A DNA stretch of 42,493 bases from Candidatus Stahliibacteriota bacterium (GTDB taxonomy: Bacteria > Hydrothermota > Tepidihabitantia > SM23-42). The stretch's first letter is position 1. Each line of letters starts with the position of its first letter. The notes under the pieces are model-generated. The model ran no database searches, was not told the DNA's origin, and saw nothing but the letters and a program-made list of their open reading frames with translations. Location of the stretch: assembly GCA_030609135.1 (NCBI GenBank), contig JAUWCU010000007.1:1-42493 (forward strand), read 5' to 3'. The position numbers and the translations under genes were made by a program. Shown here in pieces: positions 1 to 7,851 of this stretch.

Positions 1-32
1 GCCTGAAAACAAAAAGTCCCTTTAGTATATTA

Positions 33-60
33 ATAATAATGAAAATTACGTAATTGTCAA
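33..60 (-). promoter_or_regulatory. sigma70-type promoter for an off-window gene
   Basis: Read on the minus strand, a TTGACA box (55-60) lies 16 bp from a TATTAT box (33-38), pointing left out of the window. The expected start site is near base 26, and an AAAGGG stretch that could serve as a ribosome binding site follows near 18-23. No start codon is visible before the window ends, so the gene is not in view. The spacing matches other promoters in this window. Confidence 0.6.
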
Positions 61-156
61 GCCCCTTTTTGCTTGAAAAAGTCTTTATAAATCGAGGCAA
101 AAACGTGATAAAAATGAATCTTGCTGGCATTTCAGTAAAACTGAATTCGGATCCTT

Positions 157-2637
157 TCAAAATTGCCTTAATTCATTCCTTAAAATGGACAAGATTTCGT
201 TATTTTCCGGGTTGACTTTGGCTGCTGCCTTGAGTGCACTGATTGATCGTTTAATATCGCCTTGGTTTTTATATACAAGACTACTTAAGAACAGCCTTTG
301 ACCTTTGAGGTATCGGCTCATCTTGTCGAGGTCATCAATATCAGCAAAGGTGTTTGTTATATCACTTCTGCATCTTAGCAGCTCAATCAAATTGATATGC
401 CAGTTTTCTCGGCGCAGGCTGTGCGGTGTAAAAAACTCCAGAACCGGACGGTCGTCAGTATTGATTCCGGCATCTTTTGTAAAGTGATGTACGGCATTTT
501 CATCGAGGATTAAAGACGTGGCAATTAAGTATGGATCGTCAAGGATGTCATCCGCCAACTCAGCCAATTGATCGGTGAATTGAGCAAAGTCAAGCTGAAT
601 AGGTTCATTATGTCCAAGCAGAATACCGTGGGAATGCGCGAGCCAAACTGAGGTGTGTGGAAAGACCGACGAGAAAGTTCTTATGAGGGTTCTGAATTCA
701 GGGAGGGACAGCTTGTGCAAAGGTAGGTATTGACAGATAACACCCCCCGGGTTTAAGAGTCGTTTGCAGCTCACGAAGTATTCTTTTGTATACAAATTGT
801 TGCAGCCCAAGGTTGGATGAGTTGGGTCGCATGAGATGATGTCATACTTCTTATTAGTCAGGAGAACGTAGTGTCTACCGTCATTGCTGATAAACTTGAC
901 CCGGGGGTCATTAAAGACGTTCTTATTGAAACGACTGAAGAACTTCGCGGCAGTCTTGACACCTGGACAGATTTCAACGCAGTCGATACTGGTGACATCG
1001 TGTTCAGCCACGGCTGATGAAGTAATGCCGATGCCAAAACCGACAACCAATACTGTATCGGCATCCGGGTTGACGAAGAATGGTAAATGGCCTAATAGCC
1101 TGACGACTTTCAAGGCATCATAAGTAGTACCGCAGACCGCACTATTGTTTATGTAACAAGCCCTAATGCCAGTGAGCCGATCCTCGTTGACAATAACTGT
1201 ACCCTGGGTCGTTTCTTTATAAAAAAGAATTTTATCGGCACGCATCTTGCTTCGGAACATCGAAGGTGGCAGTACCATGTGCTTGCTGAAACCAGACCAG
1301 GCAAGAACCAGAACGATAATGAGTACACAGGATACAGTTACTGCAAAACGCATTTTTTTCTTTGATACAAAAACAGCAAAAAGAACCAACCCTATACTCA
1401 GGTTGATAAAAGCAATGCAGACAACACTTTTGACGATCCCCAATAAAGGTATTAGAAGGAAACCAGCGATTAAAGAACCGATAATAGAACCCATAGTATT
1501 TGTGAAAAAGACTTTGCCTACATTCCTACCTAAAGTCTGCAGATTTTGTGTGAGTAGTTTGCACAGAAGTGGAAAACTGATACCCATGCAAAGGGTCGGG
1601 ATAAACGCAATGACAAAAGAAAGAAGTAGACCAGGAAGGATCAGGCGCAGTACTGGCACTTGTAAGGCACCTCTGATCGAAAAAAGCAAACCAGGTAGAT
1701 CATTGAGCAGGCATGCGCCTAATATAACATATAGACCGATGATTGTTTGACAGATGGCGAGTACCGGGATCAGGTTTTTTTTCGTATGGAAAAATCTCGC
1801 AAAAAGCATGCTGCCAAGTGCGATTCCGAAGAGAAAGACAATGAGGATACTGGTGAAGCTATAGGTCGAATTAGCAAGGAAGATATACAGGGCTCGGGTC
1901 CAGAGTATTTCATGGGCTAATCCACAGAAACCAACAAGCCCAGGGATCACCAGTAGATTATTGCGCATTGATTGCCGAAGAGGAGTTTCTGTAATGTTTT
2001 TATTTGGTGCTGTCGTTTTTGTTTTGCGCGTGAACCATAGACGTGAAAAAAGACCTAACAAAAAATTGATCGCCACTGCAAACATGATACTTAAGGTCTG
2101 ACCAAAATTTGCGATTAGGTAAAAACCAGCTACAAGGGCACCGAGTACACTACCCAGAGTATTTATTGCATATACCCACCCAACCCCTTTGCCAATTCTA
2201 TCCTGATTATGCACAAATGCTCTGATCAGAATTGGCAAGGTGCCACCCATTAGCAAGGTAGGTATGAGCATGAACAAAGAAGAAATCAGTATGATAAGCA
2301 ATGTTGAAACCGAGTTGCCTCTTGATATCAGATAGAGTATTCTATGAAATGTCGGTAGTTTTCCAAAGACAAAGAAAGCAACCAACGAGGAAATACTTAT
2401 TCCAAATTGCAAGACACTAAAGAGTTTTAGGACGTGAATGGTTTTGTCGACTTTTTTACCAAAAATCATACTGCCGAAGCCGAGTCCGGCCATGAATACG
2501 GCGACTACGATCGTGGTGCCTATTACTGTGCCGCCAAAAGTTAAAGCAAGCTGTCGAGCCCAGATTATTTCATAAACAAGAGCAGAAAAACCAGATAGAA
2601 AACATAGGATTAATAGCATTGCCTTATTTTTAAGCAA
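157..2637 (-). CDS. membrane-fused spermidine synthase-like methyltransferase-fold protein with C-terminal TPR
   Basis: The first ~460 residues are hydrophobic, with more than ten predicted membrane helices in two related halves. Each half begins with a similar FLSGFSALVYEIIWAR / GLVGFCGLAHEILWTR motif, typical of the fused MFS/spermidine synthase family. Residues ~480-740 form a Rossmann-fold, SpeE-like domain. Its nucleotide loop reads VGFGIGI where true aminopropyltransferases have GGGDG. The acidic active-site region is kept as SCDPTHP. The last ~50 residues look like one TPR repeat. The loop suggests the reaction is not ordinary spermidine synthesis; the substrate is unknown. The start is TTG at 2637, or ATG at 2619 six codons later; neither has a strong ribosome binding site. 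MITE copy A lies about 30 bp upstream. Confidence 0.8.
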   Translation of the reverse strand: MLKNKAMLLILCFLSGFSALVYEIIWARQLALTFGGTVIGTTIVVAVFMAGLGFGSMIFGKKVDKTIHVLKLFSVLQFGISISSLVAFFVFGKLPTFHRILYLISRGNSVSTLLIILISSLFMLIPTLLMGGTLPILIRAFVHNQDRIGKGVGWVYAINTLGSVLGALVAGFYLIANFGQTLSIMFAVAINFLLGLFSRLWFTRKTKTTAPNKNITETPLRQSMRNNLLVIPGLVGFCGLAHEILWTRALYIFLANSTYSFTSILIVFLFGIALGSMLFARFFHTKKNLIPVLAICQTIIGLYVILGACLLNDLPGLLFSIRGALQVPVLRLILPGLLLSFVIAFIPTLCMGISFPLLCKLLTQNLQTLGRNVGKVFFTNTMGSIIGSLIAGFLLIPLLGIVKSVVCIAFINLSIGLVLFAVFVSKKKMRFAVTVSCVLIIVLVLAWSGFSKHMVLPPSMFRSKMRADKILFYKETTQGTVIVNEDRLTGIRACYINNSAVCGTTYDALKVVRLLGHLPFFVNPDADTVLVVGFGIGITSSAVAEHDVTSIDCVEICPGVKTAAKFFSRFNKNVFNDPRVKFISNDGRHYVLLTNKKYDIISCDPTHPTLGCNNLYTKEYFVSCKRLLNPGGVICQYLPLHKLSLPEFRTLIRTFSSVFPHTSVWLAHSHGILLGHNEPIQLDFAQFTDQLAELADDILDDPYLIATSLILDENAVHHFTKDAGINTDDRPVLEFFTPHSLRRENWHINLIELLRCRSDITNTFADIDDLDKMSRYLKGQRLFLSSLVYKNQGDIKRSISALKAAAKVNPENNEILSILRNELRQF

Positions 2638-2668
2638 TTTCTTTTCTTGTGTTTAAAATGTAATCATA

Positions 2669-2828
2669 TTACTCCGAACATATAATAGTTTCAATTATGT
2701 TGTGGAACCTGTCATTCCGAACTTGTTTCGGAATCTCAATAAAGTGAGACTCTGAAATAAATTCAGAGTGACAATAGTGTAACATGCTAACGAAATCCAC
2801 TGAAACTATTATATGTTTTCCTTAGTAA
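2669..2828. mobile_element. MITE-like element, subfamily 1, copy A (160 bp)
   Basis: A 160-bp element begins TTACTCCGAAC and ends in the near inverse, CCTTAGTAA. The subterminal arm GAACATATAATAGTTTCA is inverted at the other end. Two internal hairpins are visible: ATTCCGAA/TTCGGAAT and CTCTGAA/TTCAGAG. Near-identical copies lie at 33637-33796 and 39190-39349. TA flanks both sides here, compatible with a TA target duplication. It has no coding capacity, so any movement needs a transposase from elsewhere. It sits just upstream of the minus-strand spermidine synthase-like gene. Confidence 0.85.
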
Positions 2829-2870
2829 TAGCCTTATACTGCCTTCTTCTCCCATGTGCCTCCTTCTTGT

Positions 2871-3140
2871 TTAGTATCTTATATCAAAATCATCAAATCC
2901 AGAGTCAGTATTATCCCACTTTACATTGATACCTGTAACATGAGCAGAGGGAGGACCGATCTTCAATCGCTTGATGAATTCATTCAACATGCCTTTATCA
3001 CCCTCGGCAATAACCTCAACATTGCCATCAGGAAGATTACGGCAATAACCTCTAATATTGTATTGCTTTGCCATATTGACAGTGAAAAATCGATAGTTAA
3101 CACCCTGGACTATACCCTGGACAATTATTTCGGCCCTCAT
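2871..3140 (-). CDS. acyP: acylphosphatase
   Basis: At 89 residues this is the usual length for acylphosphatase, a small cytoplasmic enzyme that hydrolyses acyl phosphates such as 1,3-bisphosphoglycerate and carbamoyl phosphate. The phosphate-binding loop VQGVNYRFF carries the catalytic Arg17. Asn35 in RNLPDG is the second catalytic residue; the 18-residue gap between them matches the family. The usual GF before the arginine is NY here. The start overlaps the stop of the upstream LOG-like gene by 4 bp, which suggests translational coupling. Confidence 0.93.
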   Translation of the reverse strand: MRAEIIVQGIVQGVNYRFFTVNMAKQYNIRGYCRNLPDGNVEVIAEGDKGMLNEFIKRLKIGPPSAHVTGINVKWDNTDSGFDDFDIRY

Positions 3141-3610
3141 GTTAAAAGTTCCTCGAAGATTATTTTTACTGCCTGCGCTGCACTACTTGCTTTTTTAATA
3201 GGTGCATCAATGTCCCAGGTATTGATGCCAATGACCGGGACATTAAACATTAGACAGTATGCTATTTCAGAGAGCGTACCATATTTTCCGTTGATCGCTA
3301 CGGCACAATCGCAGGTTCGGGCGATAATTATGTTTCTTGCCTCGCTCATACCAGTAACAATCGGTATATCAATATAAGGATTGGCATGTGCTTTATTGTC
3401 AGTTGGCAGAATTCCAATAACCAGACCATTGGCGCTCTTTGCCCCTCTTGAAGCCGCATTCATGACGCCGCCCATGCCGCCGGTGATAAGCACGGCTCCT
3501 TTTTGAGCAATCAAAGAACCAACCTCTTCAGCGATTTTTAGACTTTTCTCGTCAGGCTCTGAACCACCAATGACCGCTATTATTTTTTTATCTGTTTTTC
3601 TCCGATTCAC
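3137..3610 (-). CDS. TIGR00725/LOG-family Rossmann nucleotide-binding protein
   Basis: This 157-residue protein has the DprA/LOG-type fold. An IAVIGGSEPDEKS N-terminus and a GGMGGVMNAASRGA phosphate-binding loop are followed by GILPTDN and NGKYGTLSEIAYCL. In lysine decarboxylase-like (LOG) proteins the equivalent of the last motif is PGGxGTxxE. The PGG is replaced by NGKYGT, as in the TIGR00725 subgroup, so cytokinin-type phosphoribohydrolase activity cannot be assumed. The start is GTG at 3610 with GGGGAG six bases upstream. It lies between tRNA-Pro and acyP on the same strand and is probably co-transcribed with them. Confidence 0.8.
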   Translation of the reverse strand: MNRRKTDKKIIAVIGGSEPDEKSLKIAEEVGSLIAQKGAVLITGGMGGVMNAASRGAKSANGLVIGILPTDNKAHANPYIDIPIVTGMSEARNIIIARTCDCAVAINGKYGTLSEIAYCLMFNVPVIGINTWDIDAPIKKASSAAQAVKIIFEELLT

Positions 3611-3638
3611 CTCTTCTCCCCTGCTCCGTTTCTAATAA

Positions 3639-3712
3639 TCGGGGCGGTGGGATTTGAACCCACGACCTCATGGTCCCGAACCATGCGCGCTAAACCGCTG
3701 CGCTACGCCCCG
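3639..3712 (-). tRNA. tRNA-Pro (anticodon CGG)
   Basis: A full cloverleaf can be drawn. The acceptor stem CGGGGCG pairs with CGCCCCG. The anticodon stem CATGG/CCATG holds the loop TTCGGGA, giving anticodon CGG (codon CCG). The T arm is GTGGG TTCAAAT CCCAC. CCA is not encoded; ATTATT follows. The mature 5' end is one base past the pcm stop codon, so pcm and the tRNA must share a transcript. Confidence 0.95.
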
Positions 3713-3713
3713 G

Positions 3714-4367
3714 TTATTTATTCCACCCTCCTTTACCTACTAAAGGGACGAATGCACAACCAAAAAATTCTTTGCGATAAATACGTCCCTTATGTTTTTC
3801 TACAAAATTAAGCGTTTGGCAAGCCTCATTACCAACTGGGATGACCATTCGACCGTTATTCGCGAGCTGCTCGATCAATGCATCTGGTATTTCTGGAGCG
3901 CCAGCAGTAACGATGATGCCATTATACGGCGCGAACTCAGGCCATCCTAAGGTTCCATCTCTGACAATCAGGTTGATATTACTAAAACCCAATTGTTTGA
4001 GCGTCAGTCGTGCTTTCCTGGTCAGTTCAGAAATTCGTTCCACTGAGTAGACTTTTGAGCACAAAAGTGCCAATATTGCTGTTTGATAGCCTGAACCTGT
4101 GCCGATTTCGAGAACCTTTTCATCACCTTTTAATTCAAGTAATTCAGTCATAGAAGCAACCATATAGGGTTGAGATATGGTCTGGTTCTGCCCGATAGGT
4201 AAGGGATAATCGTTATATGCCTGATGATAGTATGTATTTTCGATGAATAGATGTCGGGGAACCTTCTTCATTGCTTGAATAACCCTTGTGTTTTCAACAC
4301 CACGCGCCACAATTTGTTCTTTTACCATACGTTCTCGCTCGTGCTTCCATTCACTGACCTCGATCAC
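3714..4367 (-). CDS. pcm: protein-L-isoaspartate O-methyltransferase
   Basis: The enzyme uses S-adenosylmethionine to methylate isoaspartyl residues in damaged proteins and start their repair. The 217-residue product matches the family length. It shows the N-terminal RERMVKEQIVARGV block, NQTISQPYMVASM, the SAM-binding EIGTGSGYQTAILA loop, and the C-terminal GRMVIPVG. The start is GTG at 4367. There is no ribosome binding site: the -10 box ends only six bases before GTG, so translation is probably leaderless. tRNA-Pro(CGG) begins one base after the stop codon. Confidence 0.94.
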   Translation of the reverse strand: MIEVSEWKHERERMVKEQIVARGVENTRVIQAMKKVPRHLFIENTYYHQAYNDYPLPIGQNQTISQPYMVASMTELLELKGDEKVLEIGTGSGYQTAILALLCSKVYSVERISELTRKARLTLKQLGFSNINLIVRDGTLGWPEFAPYNGIIVTAGAPEIPDALIEQLANNGRMVIPVGNEACQTLNFVEKHKGRIYRKEFFGCAFVPLVGKGGWNK

Positions 4368-4373
4368 TATATA

Positions 4374-4401
4374 AGGATATTTAAAATGGTTGAAAAGTCA
4401 A
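4374..4401 (-). promoter_or_regulatory. promoter of pcm, leaderless geometry
   Basis: On the minus strand, TTGACT (4396-4401) is 16 bp from TATCCT (4374-4379). The GTG start follows after six bases (TATATA). Transcription would begin at or within a base or two of the start codon. Confidence 0.6.
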
Positions 4402-4423
4402 TAATGGAGAATGTATAGGATAG

Positions 4424-4492
4424 TCCCGCACTTTCGAAGAAAGATGCGGGATCCTCGTCTTTGCGACCGAATGAGAAATTCGGGCAAAGACG
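4424..4492. repeat. two adjacent hairpins between pcm promoter and GH57 gene end
   Basis: The first hairpin is TCCCGCA...TGCGGGA (4424-4451) with an inner TTTC/GAAA. The second is CGTCTTTGC/GCAAAGACG (4456-4492) enclosing GAAT/ATTC. Neither is followed by a clear T-tract on the minus strand. They could still end the GH57 transcript, or they may be a repeat element of the intergenic kind common in this window. Confidence 0.5.
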
Positions 4493-4501
4493 GAACAGTG
4501 G

Positions 4502-6199
4502 TTATATTTTTGCAAATATTGATAAATCCAAATTCTGGAAGCAGGAATCCTGCTCAGCTACATCTTTGAGGAAATTCATTTCATCTTCACCGGGCTTTTT
4601 TCTCTCAATAATTTTTGCTAAATACATGAAGTTCTCAAAATGACGACTAAAGCGCAGTTCTGCGTAATCGCGTGCACTCCACGTGGATATGAGGAACTGC
4701 CAGTCAGAGGACTGCAAGAGCAAGAGTTCACGACCGAGTTGCTTGAGCAAAGTTAATTTGTTTTTGTCTTGCGTATTTGAGAAGCGGTCATAGAGAGCAT
4801 AGAATTTATCCTCAGCTTGATAGATTCTTTTCCATGTCCAATCAGTCCATTTGTTCAGCCAGATATAATGAAAACCTCCTTCTCCCCATGAACCTTCAGG
4901 TAAAGATATGATTTTTTCAGGGTCATATTCTTTAAGGAGCATATTACCAGTACTCAGTTCAATCTCAGGGTCCTGTTCAACTGCCTTAAGGATATGATAC
5001 AACCAGCGAGGGCCCTCAAACCACCAGTGTCCGAATAGTTCGGTATCAAACGGCGTACATATCAGAGCCGGTTTATTGGTTTTTTCATAATATTGATTTG
5101 ACAACTCTTTTATCAAGGACAGAAAGTGCTGGGCATGTTCTTTTATTTTGTTTTCAACGATATCTGGATCATAATTTTGCTTCATTGCCAAATCAACCTT
5201 AGGATCAGTGACGCGCCAGTATCTTAAACCACTGGGAAATTTCTTTTTGTGAAAATCAAGATACAATGATTCCCCAGGATACCCGGCTTCACCGCTCCAG
5301 ACCTGGAGTGCGGTTTGAGGATCGCGGGTAAATATAGCGACGGGCTTAAATTGAGGGTTTGAGCAAACCAAGTAAACCTCATAAGGGGTTTTGTCAAAAT
5401 CTTCTTTGATTTCAACAAAGCCCTTTTCAAAGTGCTGCCAAAGATTTGCCAGGGCTTTGAACCTTGCTAAATAAGCACCGATTGCCTTACCGCCTTTTAA
5501 AAGATGAGTGTCAACAATAAAATAATCAATATTGTTTTTGCTTAAAAATTCATCGATACCCTGTCGCGCATAGGCATTCTTGTCCGCGCCAATAACCGGC
5601 GCCCATTCATAAGCCGGTCGGTAAGCACATTCTGGCAGCCAGATACCGCTCGGTGGTTTATTGAAATTCTTATTGTAAGTCTGCACCCCGAGTTTGATCT
5701 GGGCATTAACTGAACGGTCGTATTTGAGCAGGGGTAAATAACCATGGGTTGCAGCTGAAGTAATGATTTCAATGCAGCCTTGGTTTTGCAGGCGGCTGAA
5801 CGCATTAATCAAATTCCTTTTGAATTTAACAACGAAATCGTGTTCAATACTCAAATAAAAATCACGCCACATCTTTGCCACGGACAGAAATTGCTTTTGA
5901 CCCTTACGCCCGAATTCGGTAATATCATTTTCAGCCGCTTCAATCTTGTGTTTTAAATAAAATTCGAACTCGTTGTGAAAATGGTGCGACTTTAACTGTT
6001 CCTGTAAAATCGGTGTGATACCGATATTAATACGGGGAGAGTAGCCTTGTTCGACTAAGCTGTTTAACTGATTTAAGATCGGGATATAGGATTCAGCAGC
6101 TGCCTCGCTCAACCAATCTGTGCCATGTGGCCACCGGCCATGGCCTAAGACCCAGGGCAGGTGGGAATGTAAGGTGAAAGATAAATACGCCCTGGTCAT
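4502..6199 (-). CDS. glycoside hydrolase family 57 (1,4-alpha-glucan branching enzyme type)
   Basis: This 565-residue protein has the GH57 signature regions. HSHLPW at residues 11-16 is the first block. GIWLPECAYRP carries the probable nucleophile Glu190. PFDTELFGHWWFEGP carries the probable acid/base Asp385. The C-terminal half is the helical DUF1957 region found in bacterial and archaeal GH57 branching enzymes. These transfer alpha-1,4 chains to alpha-1,6 positions in cytoplasmic glycogen. The start ATG at 6199 has no ribosome binding site; the -10 box ends five bases upstream, so a leaderless message is likely. No other glycogen genes are in the window. Confidence 0.9.
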   Translation of the reverse strand: MTRAYLSFTLHSHLPWVLGHGRWPHGTDWLSEAAAESYIPILNQLNSLVEQGYSPRINIGITPILQEQLKSHHFHNEFEFYLKHKIEAAENDITEFGRKGQKQFLSVAKMWRDFYLSIEHDFVVKFKRNLINAFSRLQNQGCIEIITSAATHGYLPLLKYDRSVNAQIKLGVQTYNKNFNKPPSGIWLPECAYRPAYEWAPVIGADKNAYARQGIDEFLSKNNIDYFIVDTHLLKGGKAIGAYLARFKALANLWQHFEKGFVEIKEDFDKTPYEVYLVCSNPQFKPVAIFTRDPQTALQVWSGEAGYPGESLYLDFHKKKFPSGLRYWRVTDPKVDLAMKQNYDPDIVENKIKEHAQHFLSLIKELSNQYYEKTNKPALICTPFDTELFGHWWFEGPRWLYHILKAVEQDPEIELSTGNMLLKEYDPEKIISLPEGSWGEGGFHYIWLNKWTDWTWKRIYQAEDKFYALYDRFSNTQDKNKLTLLKQLGRELLLLQSSDWQFLISTWSARDYAELRFSRHFENFMYLAKIIERKKPGEDEMNFLKDVAEQDSCFQNLDLSIFAKI

Positions 6200-6204
6200 T
6201 TGTT

Positions 6205-6232
6205 ATTCTATATATATATTGCCAACGGTCAA
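6205..6232 (-). promoter_or_regulatory. promoter of the GH57 gene, leaderless geometry
   Basis: On the minus strand, TTGACC (6227-6232) is 16 bp from TAGAAT (6205-6210). Five bases (AACAA) separate the -10 box from ATG. The spacer is a TA-rich run. Nothing resembling a Shine-Dalgarno site lies between promoter and start. Confidence 0.7.
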
Positions 6233-6290
6233 TACCAATTGCTGATACTCCTTCTTCCTGGGGTGGAATTGGGGTCAAATCTCAACAGGT

Positions 6291-6548
6291 TGACCGAGAA
6301 TTAGGAGTAGGACGTTTACGCCTGTATTTTGAGAGTGCAATGTCTTCTGACATTGCATGCAACGAGGGGTCTCGTTGCACTCCATATTTAACGAACCCCG
6401 TCGTATTTTGAAGTTTTGAGGTTACGAGGTTCAGAACATCTGCTCTTCTTAACTTCATAAGTTCATCTTTTTCCAGTTAACTAAAGGCCTGCCTGTGCGT
6501 TCGCACGCAGACAGGCTCTACTCCTACAAATTTCGACATTCTCGGTCA
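6291..6548. repeat. 258-bp inverted-repeat-bounded intergenic element
   Basis: The stretch is bounded by TGACCGAGAAT (6291-6301) and its inverse ATTCTCGGTCA (6538-6548). A TAGGAGTAG motif is also mirrored just inside both ends. The interior holds twin hairpins (6336-6379), a 30-bp segment (6396-6425) repeated exactly at 39808-39837, and an imperfect hairpin near 6488-6515 with a TTCG loop. There is no coding capacity. It fills the gap between the divergent GH57 and GWxTD promoters and looks like a MITE or a composite of several small repeats. Confidence 0.5.
6336..6379. repeat. twin perfect 9-bp hairpins
   Basis: Two hairpins lie directly side by side. One is TGCAATGTC, loop TTCT, then GACATTGCA. 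The other is TGCAACGAG, loop GGGT, then CTCGTTGCA. Both open with TGCAA and have 4-base loops. Flanking GAG and CTC also pair, so a larger cruciform is possible. Confidence 0.7.
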
Positions 6549-6560
6549 CTCTGTCTAACC

Positions 6561-6588
6561 TTGACATCATGCATTGTATTGTTATAAT
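6561..6588 (+). promoter_or_regulatory. consensus promoter of the GWxTD operon
   Basis: TTGACA (6561-6566) and TATAAT (6583-6588), both perfect, are 16 bp apart. The start site would fall near 6595, leaving a leader of about 12 bases. That leader contains the AGGGGAGG ribosome binding site (6595-6602) in front of ATG at 6607. Confidence 0.85.
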
Positions 6589-6606
6589 GATTTTAGGGGA
6601 GGATTT

Positions 6607-7851
6607 ATGTTGTTTTTAACATACTTATTTTTTTTATCGGCGCCGGTCATTGAATTGTACTGTTTTGACGATGATTACATAGAGCTCTGGTATCAGATAC
6701 CGATAAGTTCGGTATTATCAAAAGCTGAGCAGGAAACATTACGGTTAGGTGATTCAGTTTTTGTATCATTCAAATATCAATTTAATATCTATGATGTGTC
6801 AAATAGTGACTCAGCACACATTGAAGGAACAAAAGGAAGCTATATTAATGCTGAGCAAGAAGACAAGTCCTTGATTGATTATATTTCTGCATCTTTGTAT
6901 GCTGGTGATTTCCACTATTCGTTTTCCATGAATAATAGTGAATACGATACTTCCTTCATTGACACTTTTAAAATCCTGCCAGATACGATTACTTTATGGA
7001 ATAGTGATATAGTATTTGGTAGAAAACCAGATAGAGATGATATTCTTTTTCATAATTTTTCTCTCATTCCCGTAGTCCATTCTACTTTTTCTGATCAAGA
7101 TACTCTGCTCGTATATCTGGAGCTCTATGGTTTAGTTCCGGACAGTCTCTATTATCAAGTAGAGTATCAGGTTATTGATAGTCTTGAGCATACCGTGTTC
7201 GCAAAGAGCGTGCAACGCTTGAAATATGATTATTCCCAGGTTGATACGGTAGGTATATTGCTGGCTGATTTTATCGAAGGCACGTACTGCTATAGAATCA
7301 CAGTTCAGGACCCAGCATCTGGTGGATCGTTTTCATCGACTAAGAAGTTTCACGTTGAATATCTATATGATGAAACATCCCTAATGCCGTTTTACTGGGA
7401 TATTCAGTATTTGGTTAGCATTGGTGATTATGAAAGTTTCAGTCGCCTCAGCCAGTTTGAAAAAAGAGGTTATCTCAAGAAATTCTGGTCAAAGAATGAC
7501 TACTGGTTGTTCGAAAGAAGACTCTTTGAGGCGGATGATAAATTTTCAACGCACACTCTACAGGGCAGGGATTCAGAAAGAGGGAAATATTATATCAGAA
7601 ATGGACCGCCCGATAAAATTGAGGATAAACCAATGACTAGTTGGGGTAGACCGTTTGAGATATGGTGTTACTACACAAGGGGTTACCGTGTAGTGTTTTG
7701 TGATAAGATGAGTAATGGTAATCCTGAAGTCGTGAAAATCTTCAGACCGGGTGACGATATTGATGATGAGCAGTGGTTGTATGATATAGCGCCGGGAACA
7801 TACAAAATCGAGACAAAGACACTATTGGAGGAAGAACTTGAAGAAGAATAG
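6607..7851 (+). CDS. GWxTD domain-containing exported protein (first of pair)
   Basis: The start ATG at 6607 is chosen because AGGGGAGG lies just upstream; an in-frame ATG at 6574 lies inside the promoter. The N-terminus has a hydrophobic signal-like stretch (MLFLTYLFFLSAPVI). The middle is beta-rich. The C-terminal ~120 residues resemble the GWxTD domain: an FWSKNDYWLFERR-like segment, then RGKYYIRNGPPDKIE, matching the family's RGxVYIxYGxPDxI. The name-giving GWxTD itself is degenerate (LQGRDSERG). GWxTD proteins are exported proteins of unknown function found in FCB-type bacteria. The stop overlaps the next gene by 14 bp. Confidence 0.75.
   Translation: MLFLTYLFFLSAPVIELYCFDDDYIELWYQIPISSVLSKAEQETLRLGDSVFVSFKYQFNIYDVSNSDSAHIEGTKGSYINAEQEDKSLIDYISASLYAGDFHYSFSMNNSEYDTSFIDTFKILPDTITLWNSDIVFGRKPDRDDILFHNFSLIPVVHSTFSDQDTLLVYLELYGLVPDSLYYQVEYQVIDSLEHTVFAKSVQRLKYDYSQVDTVGILLADFIEGTYCYRITVQDPASGGSFSSTKKFHVEYLYDETSLMPFYWDIQYLVSIGDYESFSRLSQFEKRGYLKKFWSKNDYWLFERRLFEADDKFSTHTLQGRDSERGKYYIRNGPPDKIEDKPMTSWGRPFEIWCYYTRGYRVVFCDKMSNGNPEVVKIFRPGDDIDDEQWLYDIAPGTYKIETKTLLEEELEEE

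Noticed and set aside
1247-1750. 167-residue plus-strand open frame
   Set aside because: Antisense to the membrane part of the spermidine synthase-like gene; its composition is a mirror of hydrophobic codons and no domain is visible.
2856-3377. 173-residue plus-strand open frame
   Set aside because: It lies wholly antisense to acyP and the LOG-like gene, whose protein motifs are clear.
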